Assembly (NCBI GenBank): GCA_018340805.1
Contig: JACMZG010001911.1
Span: forward strand, 51,188,124-51,252,123
DNA: 64,000 nt
Direction: 5' to 3'
Source of the DNA: Microvelia longipes
Taxonomy: Eukaryota > Arthropoda > Insecta > Hemiptera > Veliidae
Position 1 is the first letter of the stretch; each line of letters begins with the position of its first letter. Under the pieces are notes generated by a model. The model made no database searches, was not told the DNA's origin, and saw nothing but the letters and a program-made list of their open reading frames with translations. The translations under genes and the position numbers were made by a program. Below, one piece after another: positions 12,680 through 25,828 of the stretch.

Positions 12680-12832
12680 TTTTTTGGGTCCTAGGTTCTT
12701 CAATGGCGAGTTGGTCTAAAGCTCTTTGCTGAGTTTACTCTGAGCTTAAAGCAATGCCTGTTCCAACCAAGGATCGAATCCAGGTGTAGATGGTATCAGG
12801 TTGCGCTAATAGTGCTACCTGGAGGGAGTTAG
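12680..12832 (-). mobile_element. tRNA-derived SINE (second family)
   Basis: Read on minus, the head begins near 12832 with ggtagcactattagcgcaa, resembling an A box. About 35 bases further comes tggattcgatcc, a good B box (consensus GGTTCGANTCC). A non-tRNA body follows, containing aagctcagagtaaactc and ending near aacctaggaccc, then an A-rich end. The body does not align with the SINE family at 16356 and 34188, so it is probably a separate family. Boundaries are by eye. Confidence 0.6.
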
Positions 12833-13236
12833 TAATTGTAAGATACCAAATAATTAGACTACTGACTAGACTTTGTACAAATTGTTCCCCTCTTTCTAAG
12901 TAATTAATCGATGTGAGGTCCCGTAAATTATTTTGCTGCAGCGAAATGCTTCTACTTTAAAATATTTTTTTTTATAATTACCTGTTGTAAGATTCTTATA
13001 AAACCCAATAACCTATTTTAATAAATCATGAAAAATATTTCTTATTTTTTTAAAATTCCTCATCATTCTTTTCCCTCTGCGCCATCTCATTCTCTGCCAG
13101 ACATATTGACAAGATTTCATTGTCTGTAGACTCGCTTTATAAATATTCTTATAAGTATAAGGCATCTTCTAAGCTTTAAATTAGGCTGCTTATCATAATA
13201 TTTCCAAGTAAAAACATTGATAATTTGCGTTTCTAC

Positions 13237-13284
13237 CTGAACAGATGCCATTTGCCATTTGTCTCCCATATTTTCTGCGTCATT
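13237..13284 (-). CDS. candidate 16-codon micro-exon
   Basis: On minus, an acceptor (attgtttttaatcgag) is followed by 48 bases open in frame, phase 0 at both ends, and then a strong donor (gttcag before gtagaa). The peptide would be NDAENMGDKWQMASVQ, charged and with a Trp. The sequence remains open beyond the donor for about 30 codons, so the donor is not forced by a stop. No family is recognisable from 16 residues. Confidence 0.3.
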
Positions 13285-13299
13285 CTCGATTAAAAACAA

Positions 13300-13837
13300 T
13301 TTATTAGAGAAATGTTAGTATAACCTTGTTGTGGATATTTTTACGTTCATATTTACTTTATGTAATTACAACGCGTTAGTCATCCACTCACATTCACGTG
13401 TACAACACAACGGCGTAAACTTATAGTTACATCTATATAGGGAAACCATATAAAATCAAACAGGTGTTTTATTAGATTATTTCATTATAGAAGTTCCCTG
13501 TTACAAAAATAAGCCTATTTTCAATAAGCAGAGAATTTTGTCTAAAAAATCTAGGATTATTACTAAGATAAGCTCTAGACAGGCTTCTATTGGCTTATAT
13601 AAGTAGACATTAGGGATTAACTTAGAGTTTAACTTTTTTGTTAATTTTATTACTATAAATATATATTAATGAACATACTGATGTTTATCGTGGTAATGAA
13701 TAATTTATCATAATTAGTTTTTGAATAGTTTATCCGTTTCATTTTAATTAATTATTAAATCGTATTATAATAAATTTAATGATCAATTTATTAACATGAA
13801 ACCTGATATATTTGCGATTTACAAGTTATGTACACTT

Positions 13838-13840
<3 letters not shown>
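13300..13840. other. non-coding stretch
   Basis: AT-rich sequence with no supported feature before the TA microsatellite. Confidence 0.45.
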
Positions 13841-13882
<42 letters not shown>

Positions 13883-13893
13883 ATATATATATA
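13841..13893. repeat. (TA)n microsatellite
   Basis: A run of TA dinucleotides broken once by an extra T, which lets the two halves pair with each other. Confidence 0.97.
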
Positions 13894-14575
13894 AGATTTG
13901 ATGTTATTTTAATGCATTAAACTTTATGATAAGTTATGTTGCAACCCTGTTGTTTTTCTCCATTTGTTTAGACACGGTTTCTTGTTGATAGTTACGTAAC
14001 TTGTTGCTTGAACTCGCCATACCTAAGGATCTCGAATGTTTACTAAGTAATTCAAGTGTAATAATTATGTATGTCAGCTAATATAATGTTAACAACACCT
14101 AATTCTTATATTTTAAATTCATTAATGTTACCTACAATTAGCATACACAATTTTAATCTTCTATCTTTTTATAGTTTTATTTTTTTTTTTGTAAATGGGG
14201 TTCTATTTTTATTCTTACTTACTGCTTACATACCTGTTTTCCGACTTTTGACACACCCCCTCACCGTTAAAACTGCGCATGTTTGCTAAAATAACCTTTT
14301 TAGTTCAATATGATATAAAGTATATGTAGCTTCTAACTTCTCAAGAAATAATAATAAATATGATACTCATTTCATAATAAATAAGTAATATTAATGTATC
14401 AGTTTTCAAGTTAGGTTAGGTCATTATTGCACTTTTATCAAGTTATAGTTTGTTGACTGGATATTTTATGTTTATGAAAGATCGATTTCAATCATTTCGT
14501 TGTCTTTATTTTATTATAAGTAAACGAAAATTTCTGTTTTTATTGCACCTATATTTCGGCTATCAAGAAAAGAAG
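13894..14575. other. non-coding stretch
   Basis: No gene was found. The 72-codon open frame at 14071-14289 is hydrophobic, T-rich in composition and without family motifs, and is best explained by base composition. A short ggttaggt pair occurs near 14411. Confidence 0.4.
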
Positions 14576-14690
14576 CTTTAGTGAAGTTTCAAAAATCACT
14601 AAAGTATCTCGACGTATAATTGTAATGACAAAACAAGCTTTCTATCTTTCGGTCATCATCAGTGTCTAATTGCAAAAACTACATCTATAT
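14540..14690 (-). mobile_element. retroelement tail with hammerhead-like motif
   Basis: On minus, actgatgatgaccgaaagat (complement of 14644-14663) carries an exact CTGATGA, a possible stem II half (gacc) and a GAAA. This is the order seen in hammerhead motifs of Penelope-like elements, but the closing ggtc of stem II has become gata. Next to it, 14576-14604 forms a perfect 9-bp hairpin (ctttagtga with tcactaaag). I read this as a decayed element tail; catalysis is not claimed. Confidence 0.4.
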
Positions 14691-14699
14691 AAAGAGAGA

Positions 14700-16355
14700 G
14701 AAAAATATTACAAGAAAAGTTTAAATATATTTAAAGCAATTTTTTACCTTTATGAATTGCATTGAATTAAATTAGCCTTACCAACTGCACTTGCTATTTC
14801 AAAGAAAATACTGATAAAGTTTTTGCTCACAGTATCGCTATTTTTCTTCTTTATTATCATTCAATTTGGTACTTTTATATTCTTTAATATATTTGATGAT
14901 GTTCTTTAGATTGTAATAAAGAAAAAAGAAAAATTCTTAAGATCCAATTTTTCTTCTTAGGGGTATTTTGTAAATTTTGCATCATTTTTTTCTATTGTGG
15001 GTTACTTATTTCTTAGAGGTGAAGAATTTAAAAAATCTGATAAAAATGTTTGGTTATTTTTAGGAAATAGTTAAAGAAATAGAATGTATAAAATTATATT
15101 TTATAGTTCAATATTTAAAATTTATAGTTTAATGCTTTTACTATCTTTATTAAATTTTTATTTATACAGTGTACGCGCTCTACCGGAGGATAATCACAAT
15201 TAATTTATTTTTAAACTGAGTAGGCTAACTTTACAATACATAAGTGTATTCCGGGATTAATATAACTACAAGTTAAACGGCGGTACAACTCTCAACACTT
15301 ACACGGTTAATATCATTCGTTTAGTTCCTTGTTTTGTTGAGTTAGAGAAAGGAAACGTACTTCAATTCTCCTGCCATCTAGCGGTCAAATTCGTTAGCTC
15401 CTTGTTTCGTTTAACGAACGCCTGGACTTAAAAATTTATGCAAAATCCGCACAGCTTAGAGGATTGTCCCTTTTAATCTAACATCTAAGTTACAGGTTTG
15501 TCACTTATAATCTTCTAAAGGTATCGATCATCGACTATTAATAAACTCAAGTCTATTACACGGGTACGGAAACTTCGGAGCCCTGTGCATCCCCATTTTA
15601 GTTAAATGGTACTTGATCCCTATCGTGTTTATCCAAATAAAAATAAATCTTATTCTCATCGTTGAAATTCCTGCATACAACCTTATCATTTTGTTTTGTG
15701 ATAAACATGAGAATTCTGAGTAGTTCATTTAACCTTAGATCCTGATTATTACTAGCGATCTTAGATAAATCAAATTATTAACTTTACCTATTGGCTTTAA
15801 ATATTAACGGTAAACTCTTAATAATGTATTAATCATATTTACAGAAACATGTTCAGTACGTCATTTTCGATATTCCTTATTTTAGCCTAGATGAAGTAAC
15901 GAACATTCTAATCGTATATCTAACTAACATAATTTCAGTTATTTTAGTCCCTTCTTGTCCTGCCTGAAGTATTGATTAACTGATAGGAAAATTGGTTGAC
16001 TGATACGTCTGTTAACGTATGAAAACTTAAGTTTAATTTTAAGTTAAATTTAATAGTTAAATATTTCTTCGGTTTATTGTTTTATTCTAATTGCAGTTTA
16101 ATTTCAAGTAATTCTTTAAAAAAATATATTCTCTTGATATTCCGGTATTTATAGAAAGTATTAAAGTATTTTTAATACATTTATGATTGTAAACTAATTA
16201 TGCTATGTTATTCTCCATATTAGCTCGCAGTCCCCCAAAATCTTCCCACAAAAATCCTGTGCGTGGTCCGACTTTATTATTTTCTCTCTGATTTTGGCCC
16301 GCAGTAACTACAGCGCTAAGTTTCAAGCAGTAGATTTAGCGTTAAGATAACATTA
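14700..16355. other. non-coding stretch with GC-richer patches
   Basis: A patch at 15230-15430 includes ctgccatctagcggtcaa, a short motif common in animal repeats, and two similar copies of ctccttgtttcgttta. The patch at 15540-15660 is open on minus for 66 codons with no motif. At 16215-16350 a frame stays open but has no paired splice sites. All may be decayed mobile sequence. Confidence 0.35.
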
Positions 16356-16600
16356 GCCGCACCGTGGTCGAAGTCGTTAGAGCGTAAGTACATATACTAA
16401 CCTTTGATACTACGGACGTCTGGGGTTCGCAGCCCAGGTTACGCTCTTAGTTTTTATATAAGATTTTGTCAAATAATATATCGCCAACTTTTGATTATAC
16501 TTTGAACGTAATAGTTGCCACTACCACCTGAGATTTTTCTCGCAGGGGTTATCCCTGATGACCCCGTTTAGAGCTGCAAGGCTCTAAACGGGTTATTAAA
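16356..16600 (+). mobile_element. tRNA-derived SINE, family 1, copy 1
   Basis: The head, gccgcaccgtggtcgaagtc with gttagagcg, is A-box-like, and ctggggttcgcagccc supplies the B box. The body shared with the copy at 34188 contains ggttacgctct, agtttttatataagatt, taccacctgag and a GC-rich tail with ctctaaacggg. Within the tail, gtttagagc and gctctaaac form a hairpin. No protein is encoded. Ends are approximate. Confidence 0.75.
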
Positions 16601-17802
16601 ATTGATATGATAAAGATTGGTTTACTTATTTGCGGCTAGTATAATATTGTAATGCGCCTGGACATGGACTTTTAGACTAAACCCACACATTTTTTATGTT
16701 TTGCACATTTATCTAACTTACTGATTTAAGTTTTTGTTCAATGGACCAAGTTGACATTATATTACTCTTGTCCTTGTCTGGAAGGTGCTGCTACCTTTCG
16801 GTGGTTATAAAAATCTTATAACTTTTCAAATAAAGCAACTCAATACTGTTGTGCTGGTTTAATATGATTAACAAATTGTAGGAGCTTATTTTCCTGCAGT
16901 ATTGACTATTTGTATTATTGTACTGCTATTATCATTTGTCTATTTTTAACTATTATTATTTATTTGTTTTGTTAATCATTTATTATTTTATTCTTTATTT
17001 AGTTGCTTATTTTTTATATAAATTTAAAATATAATATGATTCATACAGTTAAATTTTGTACATTCTTTTTATTTTTTTCTGGACGTTTCTGTTAAAAAAT
17101 TGATAGTTTTCGAATAGATGGCTGTAACTTTTTAATAACTGAAAACAAGGTTAATTTCAACTGTAATAATTAATTATTATAAAAATACTAATTGTATTTA
17201 CAATAATTTGTTAATTCATGTAAAATTTTAAATAATTTTAAAAATAAAGTTTTGTAATTATAATACTTGTTTCAAGAACTATTTTGAATTGCATTTGTAA
17301 ATAACTTTGTGATAAAATGTTTCGTATTGAATGCAGTAAATTACAGCATGCATTTTTTCATTGTTAAATTACTTTATAATAATAATAATGATTCCTGGAA
17401 CTTCTATATTTTCTTTCCTGCCACGTGAATTAATTTTTAAAATTAATGATGTTAGAAAAATTGATGATTTATATTATTTTTTTCATTAAACTAACTGTTA
17501 GTTGATATTACTGAGAAAATAATTAAAGTAATGATCTGCAATACGAAGTTATATTATTTTTATTTTGAGATGTATTTTAAATTGTAGAATATATCTTTAG
17601 ATTTTAGCATATTGAATATTCTTTTGATTTGGGTGTTAGATATTTTATCGTAAAAATGAAGTGCATTAGCCATTTAAAGTTTTAAAAATGTATTAGTCAA
17701 TGTTGAAACTTACATTTTATTATTTTATATATGTTAGTATATTGATTGTATGATTTATGTCCTCTTTTTATTTTTAATTTAAAAAATTAAATATCTTTTT
17801 AG
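16601..17802. other. non-coding AT-rich stretch
   Basis: No supported feature was seen. The final 30 bases form the T-rich tract before the possible exon at 17803. Confidence 0.45.
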
Positions 17803-17958
17803 CGAATTTTTGAAGAACAAATGAGTTTATTAGGTTGGGATCATGGAGGGGGGAAGGGGTTGGAATCATCGGCCAAAGGGTGGTACGAGGGCTGTGAAGT
17901 GGCCCCACAGCCCCCGCGCAGAGCGGCCAAGAGCCTGAAGGCCTCTTGTTATACTCAC
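17803..17958 (+). CDS. possible exon in GC-rich island, strand uncertain
   Basis: The GC content rises sharply at about 17840-17945. On plus, the island follows an acceptor (aaatatctttttag) and is open from RIFEEQMSLLGWDHGGG to about CYTHC, Gly-rich then basic (PPRRAAKSLKA). The 3' end is unclear: gtaata after 17958 is a weak donor, and without it the frame runs to TAA at 18006. On minus the island also has a strong acceptor (tctccttattacag) and an open, Pro-rich frame (SPRTTLWPMIPTPSPLHDPN). I cannot choose the strand firmly. No family was recognised. Confidence 0.35.
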
Positions 17959-18284
17959 TGTAATAAGGAGATATTTGATGTTATTATAAAGAGGGTTAAA
18001 ATATAAATACTATTTTTGTATTTCTATTAGTTTTTGTGGTTAGTTAGCAACTCCTTGCGATGTTATACTTAATGGTGCTATAATATGTTCTGGTTGTTGG
18101 TGAATTAGCCATGATTGTACCTAATCTTCAAGTTTTGTCACAAATCTTAGAAAAGTAGAGTTTATTCTTCTCTTTAATTATAATGATAACGTTTTTTTGT
18201 CAATTTATGGTTCTTATTTTTTTAATAAAAATATTATTTTTTTACTATTTGTTAAAGTAATTGTTTGTTGATGTTGGTACACAG

Positions 18285-18380
18285 GGTACATCACCACCGG
18301 ACGAGATCGATGGGTACGGTCTGATGAGACTGTTTGGTCTATCCAGGTTGATATCTCGTCGTGATTCAAACAATGTAGAC
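18285..18380 (+). CDS. candidate 32-codon exon
   Basis: An acceptor (gttggtacacag) and a consensus-like donor (gtagac before gtatgt) bound 96 bases, open in phase 0 at both ends. The peptide includes PPDEIDGYGLMRLFGLSR and then a basic stretch (LISRRDSNNVD). An inner alternative donor lies after 18346. The frame actually stays open from 18261 to 18698 (145 codons), running into the adjacent diverged repeat, which is long for this composition. The minus strand is also open over the exon. No family was recognised. Confidence 0.35.
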
Positions 18381-18589
18381 GTATGTAATATCATTGATTC
18401 AACCCACTGCCATGGTTGTATGCTATGGGATGATTTGTCTCTCGTTGGCCCAATGTTCTGCCAACTTGGCTTTTCTCAGGTTGTTGTCCAAAGTCTATCC
18501 GTGTTGTCTAGTATTGTTTTGTCATCATACCATATTGTGTTAGTTCCGTATTGTTCGTTCATAGTTTATTATATTCATATTTTTGTCAT

Positions 18590-19248
18590 ATATACTCGTA
18601 AAGGTCAATTCATTATGCGCTATTTTGTCCTAAAAAGCGCACATTCAACAGGTGTCGTTTTATCAGAACTAAATGCATCGAGTGTTGTTTCGTCCTAAAT
18701 CAACTAAGCAAGCTCTGTTTTGTCCTAAAAAAGATTTATCAGGTGTTGTTTTACCATAAACTCGTCGAGTGCTGTATCGTTCTAAATCAATTTAGCAAAC
18801 GCTATTTGGTTCTAAATTAATTCATCAAGTGTCTTTTTATCATAACTTAATTCATCCAGTGCTTTTTTATTCTAAATTGATAAATGCAGTTGTGTTTTGT
18901 TTTCATAATTTCATCAAGTGTTTTATGCCCTAAATCAATAAATCCATCAAGTTTTGTTTTCTCCTTAATCAATTCATCATGTGCTATGTAGCCCTGGATC
19001 ATTTAATAATATAATGGTTTGTCCCGCATATTCTTCAAAATCAATACATCAAATTACAGCAAGTTATTTTTTTTCTATCAAGTTAAGATAAGTTAACATG
19101 AAGTTAAGTTTTCCTAAATCAATACATTAAGTTATGTTTTGTCCTAAAACATATTGCGGGTCATTGCTGTTTTTGTGACAAATCATTTTTCATTTATGAA
19201 CGTTTGTCCTAGTTCAAATTTAACTTTATCAAGTTATATTTTGTTTTC
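18590..19248. repeat. diverged tandem repeat with unit about 30-40 bp
   Basis: Variants of attcatcaagtgttgtttt followed by gtcctaaatcaa recur about every 30-40 bases through at least 15 units. Units diverge strongly and vary in length. The right edge meets the tandem duplication at 19249. The upstream part also carries gttggcccaatgttctgcca, resembling short GC-rich repeats seen in marine invertebrates. Confidence 0.75.
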
Positions 19249-20510
<1,262 letters not shown>

Positions 20511-20540
20511 ATTTTTGAAACTAGTTCATCAACTATTCAA

Positions 20541-21094
20541 CATCTATTCTATCCTAAAAAAATATAAATTGTCCTATTAACTCCTTGAATACTCTTTAAA
20601 GTTATTGGACTCTTTATTTATAATAAACATAAATTAACCGATTGATGCTTCGTATGGCTAAAATTTGTTTAAATGGCATGTGAATTTAAATAAATGTAAC
20701 GTACATTGTAACATATGTGACGTATAATCTAACGCATGTTACATATAAATGTAATGTTTTATAAAAATAAGTAATATATATTTTTATTGGTGTGAAATTG
20801 AAAGGTAGGTAGTGTAATTTATTTTAATTGTTTTATCAAATCGTATCTTTAAGTAAACATCGTTAAATTATTAAACAAGTCAGATTTATTGCCGGTGTCA
20901 GCTGACCTATTTCAGTTCATGGTCTTTATTAGAACTTAGATTCAAGTATGAGCTGTAAAGTTCTTACTTAAAAGAATCCTTTTTATTAGGTTATTGCTTT
21001 ATTGTTTTACTTGTTATCTTCTGACATTTTATTTTTATTCCTTTCTTTAATTTGTCTACGATTGTTCAAATAGTTTATACTATTGACTTGCTTG

Positions 21095-21164
<70 letters not shown>

Positions 21165-21698
21165 ATATATATATGTATGTATGTATATATACATATGTTA
21201 TTTACATATGTATATAATTTAGTTTGAAACACTTTGTACTTAAAAAATAAGTTTCATTAGTTTCTTAATGACTTGGTATAACAAAGGTATTTCTCTAAAA
21301 GTCTGCACAAATACCTTCCTATGCCATATATCTTCATCATGTCAACTTTAGTGTTATTAGGCAAAGTCGACATTGGAACGAATTTAAATATTTAATTAAT
21401 AATGATTCAGTTTAAGTATTTTTAATAGTGGGAAGTGAGTTAATTACTTACTTCACTATACTTTTGAATAAATGAATGCATAAAACATGACAATTATGAA
21501 TAAGGAAATACAGATCTAAAAATTAATTTTTAGAACAATATGGTTAAGTAAAAAGAAATAAATAAGAGCCCAAATATAAGACAAGATACTAATTACTTCT
21601 TCTTTTTCTTTCTAACAAATTTTAATGTTTACATCTAAAGTTTAATATGCCAGACTTTGAGTATGGTTCTTTTTTTAAAGTTTATTTAAGTTAACTAG
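20541..21698. repeat. tandem duplication, copy 2
   Basis: This is the second copy of the 1.29-kb unit, ending agttaactag. It is shorter than copy 1 because the TA tract is shorter and one tttaaagtttc block is present once instead of twice. About 30 bases (tttttgaaactagttcatca and following) separate the copies. The high identity implies a recent duplication or gene-conversion-like exchange. Confidence 0.93.
21096..21192. repeat. (TA)n microsatellite in copy 2
   Basis: A TA run with two TTA interruptions followed by TATG repeats, matching the position of the tract in copy 1. Confidence 0.97.
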
Positions 21699-24600
21699 TT
21701 TGTATGAAACCAATGACAAAATTCAAAGTAATAAAGCGTGAAAATAACTATTCGTCATAAGGAATATGAGCTTAAAACTAATTATTCTTGGGAATGCTTA
21801 AGTTTGAAGTAACAAGATAAATTGTTTTTGTTTATGCGGGAGAAGAAGGTTTGAAGTAGTGTTTTATCTTGATTTATTAAAGTGCAAATAAATATGGACT
21901 AATGATGTTCGGGAAGTTAACCAAGGATTTTAATTTAGCTGGTAAAATGAATTTGTGATAAATTGATTAAATTTATGGTTTTTTAGGTCCTTCAGATATG
22001 TATTTAAATTGAATTAGCTATGTTAAATTACTTAAATTGAGGATAAATAAAAGTTAGCGCGAAAACTTGGATTAGTTTAAACGTGTTTGTTTCTTTGCAC
22101 AACACGTTTCTTTGCAGGAATAAAATTAGTTGTGGTTTAAGGAATCATTGCCTAAAGAATTGGATTAAAAGCATTAAAGAGAATTTATTCTATCCATAAG
22201 CTTATATATAGAATCACATCGTTTCCTTGTTTCTGCTTTTTGTCCAATTTACAGACAATTGTTCGATTTGGTCGAATCAATTCGACTTTGTTAGATAAAA
22301 TTGTAAAGATATTATAAACAAAAAGGAGACTAGAAAAAAAATTAGTGAAAATTGGAAAAATTGTTAAGAAAGTTGGAGGTACAATATTGTTCATTCAAAT
22401 GAAGTGAAAGTAATTAAAGTATCAATAATTTAAATAGATTGAAAAAATTATTTAAAAAAAATTTTAAGAGAAAATAAACTATAAAGCAAATTATATTTTA
22501 CATGATCAAATCTACGGAAGTATATTTCAAGAGTCTTATTAGCGACAAATAACTCTATAACATGATGATAAGCTAAAATAATTACTAGTTTGGCATAATT
22601 AACTGTGGGAAACGTATTAGTAAGTTTGAAACTTGTTAATAAAACGAGCTTTATCTTGATACTAAAAATAACTCTTGCATGAGAAATCTTGCGATTTTAG
22701 TCTAAAACTCACAGGGAGCCTTCTCAACGTTCTGTTACAAGTTCTTAAGATCAAGGCCGCTATGAAGAGATAATATGGTCAGTTAATATGCGCAGTAAGA
22801 AAGTAAAAATAAACATCAAGAAAATGTGGGTGCGACAAAATGAAGTGCACATTGCAGGTGTGTTTGTTACACTCCTTGTTGCATTCGAAATAATTATGTA
22901 ATGTTTTGCGTTGACGCCGTTATTTCATTTTAAAAAATCTCTTAGTGTGTTCAGTTAAACTTATATGTTTTTAGTGATGAATACCCAGAGTTTTGAAATT
23001 CTTTTAGATACTTCTGTGGCTACTATCGAGATCATAATATTTCAGATTTTAATTTATCCTTTTCTAACGACACCTTCGCCAAAAAGAATGACTAATTCTA
23101 AAACATTTCAAAGTCAAATTTTAATGAGCCTTTAAAAGAGCTTAGCTAAACGTTATCGTGCTCGTGTACAGATGTGTCTAGTATCTGTTGACATGTTATT
23201 TTCGAGGCACTTTTAGGATCTGATGGGGAATTTGCACATAATAGATCTAAAAATTTAATTCGAGGCTTAGCGTAACCAATTCCCCAATTTCTCCCTCTAC
23301 TTCTGATATCCTAACATCCTTATAAGCGTCATTTTCCAATCAAATTCGTTTATAAAGATCATTTATATACTGTTGTGATTTAGAAGTAAATCATTTGGTG
23401 CGTCAGTTTAATCTACTTCGCAATATTAGTAAACATTTTTAAGTGTATCAGAACCCTATGCCAAAACAGTGGTGAATTTACAGTGGTTAATAAGTTAAGT
23501 TATTAGATTTAAATGAATAAATTTAATATTTTCTTCATACTTAGTAGACGTTGTTTATTAGATAAGGAAGGTTTAGTCGTAGGTTAAAGAATTATAACTC
23601 AGTGAATAACTAATTCAATTTGGTACGCGAATTGAAAAAATGATGACCAATTCTTAAAATAGATTTAAAAGATTAATTCTGAACAAAATATTCTGCTAGA
23701 CCTTGTAAAAAGAATGATAATGACATTGAGATTTAAATATTCATCGGATAAGTTACTATTCAACAAAAACACAGGCTTAACTAAAGGAAAATTAAACCTA
23801 TTAATAAAAGTTTTGTAAATTGTTTAATACGCAAATAATAGATAATCATCACAAAACTTCAAAAACGTATTATCTTGACAAATCTATTCCTGTTTTGAAT
23901 TATCTTTAAATGTTGGGAATTATTTTTTAATTATTTTTATATGTCCCTCGATAGTATTTAACCGACCTAATGTTCTTGAATTTAAATTAATTTTAAATTT
24001 TGTATAAATGTTGCTTAGTTTTCTATTTTGGCATCTTTTAGAAGATTGAGCCAAAAAATAATATAAGTTGTTTTATTGGTTTTGTTCAAGTATTAAATTA
24101 TGTTCTTAATTTATGGGATAGACGCAAAAACTAAATTAGTATATAAGGTGTGAATGGATATAAACACGAAAATGTGTTTGAAAAATAGAACAATGGTAAG
24201 TAAAAAGGATAAAGAAAAATCTAGGAAGTAATAAAACAAAAAAAAGAAGGGAGACAGGAACATAAAAACTAGTTATCCTAAATGTAAATCTAGAATGATT
24301 AAAGAGTTAAAAAGAAGAAATAATTAAATCAATTAAAGAACTAGAAAAATATTAAGTAATTCTAATTGTTTTAATTTATACCAGTTGAATATACTTCTTA
24401 TTTTTCTGCAATAAGTATACATGGAAGTAGCTTAACCATTTAAAATTGTCAAAATTTAAATTTAAAATTAATTAATTCAATATTACATATTATAAACTAT
24501 TGTAATTATTATTTTTTAATTTATTGTTATTCTTATGAAGGCGTTAAACGATTTTCAATTTCTAAAACTAAGCAATTCATAAATTCATCTGTTTTAAAAC

Positions 24601-25759
24601 TTACTGCAAGCATAATGTGCTCTAAGCATTTCTCTGGCTATGACCCTGCTGCATTTTATTACTATACTACCCATGAATTTAAGAATTTCTTACCTAATGT
24701 ACCTAATCTTCTTCTTATCTTCATTTATTTTTTCACTACTCATAACTTTTTTTCAATTCATTCAAAATTCTTGATTTTGTTTACTCTTTTACCCTAATTC
24801 TTAGTGTATAGAGTCTCGTTAGTTTGTTATTTTTTAATTATTTCCCGAAGTTTAATATAGTAGACTTTGCAGTAATTAAAAATGTTATTATTATTTTATA
24901 GCAACAAACAAAGTCATCAATAATATTTAATAACAAATTTAAATGATAAATAATTATTTCAACACAAAACGCAATAAAAGATGATCACATCCAAGTCTGA
25001 AACGAGACAAAATAAAATCTTAAGTCATTTGCCCCTCACGATCTATCTCTGTATTTGTTAATTTGTTTATTCCTTTTTATTTATTGGTTTTTGCTTTTAT
25101 TGTTCTTTTGTCCATATCGTATTAAAGATGCGCACAATGCGCCACCATTACCATTATATCCCCAGGGTCATTAATATTTCCCACGAATGTAAAAATGCAA
25201 AAAAAGAAATATGCACTTCTTGTTTTTTTTTCTTCTTAATTTTTCTTTTTAATTCTCATTTAAATTTTAATGAGTCACGGTTAAGAGTTCATCATGGTCT
25301 GTTATATGTTTGTTTTAATTATAATGTCAATAATAATAATAGAATGAAGGGTTTATACATAACGAATATTCTTTTTTTTAATTGAATATTCCATTATTAT
25401 TGTGTCTTAGATTATAGTGCTCTTTAGCTATTCAACAAAAAGGAACATTTAATCTTTTTACACGTTTTTAAATATAGATTTTCTCTCTACAAGAGGCTAT
25501 TGTAGGCTATTCCAGCCAAAAAAATAAAATTGAAATTCATGTTTTCTATACACATTTAGAAAAAATGTCCTGCTCATTTTCTTTTTTTGCTTCGGAACGT
25601 TTATTTTCAGAGGCAGGAATAATTATTATTTACTTATCCTTTTCTAATTGTAATTTAATTCTAATCCTTCTAAATTCACATTATGAAATTTAAGTAATTT
25701 TAAAGATTTAAGATTTATTTTCTTCTTTTATTTAAAATGTAAATTTTATTTTCTAACAG
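21699..25759. other. long non-coding stretch
   Basis: No supported gene. One very weak terminal-exon possibility lies near 22709-22765 (frame reading SLLNVLLQVLKIKAAMKR then a stop, after actcacag). Sequence near 22800-22930 and 23150-23300 is slightly GC-richer. Open frames at 24615 and 25128 are composition-driven. Confidence 0.4.
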
Positions 25760-25828
25760 ATAGCCATAGATGGTGCTTGTACCTCTATTATTCTACTGCC
25801 GGAAAAGCTTCCTACTCATTTATTATAA
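25760..25828 (+). CDS. weak candidate terminal exon
   Basis: A strong acceptor (attttattttctaacag) leads into 22 codons, starting IAIDGACTSIILLPEK and ending at TAA 25826-25828. The frame could be the last coding exon of a gene lying upstream, but no upstream exon was matched to its phase. Short length keeps confidence low. Confidence 0.25.
   Translation: MAIDGACTSIILLPEKLPTHLL

Noticed and set aside
14071..14289. Small membrane protein gene
   Set aside because: No splice signals, motifs or composition shift; a 72-codon frame without other evidence is expected in this much T-rich sequence.
14411..14424. Telomere-like ggttaggt repeat
   Set aside because: Only about two units, not an interstitial telomeric array.
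22709..22765. Terminal exon reading SLLNVLLQVLKIKAAMKR
   Set aside because: Acceptor pyrimidine tract is poor and the piece is too short to support alone.
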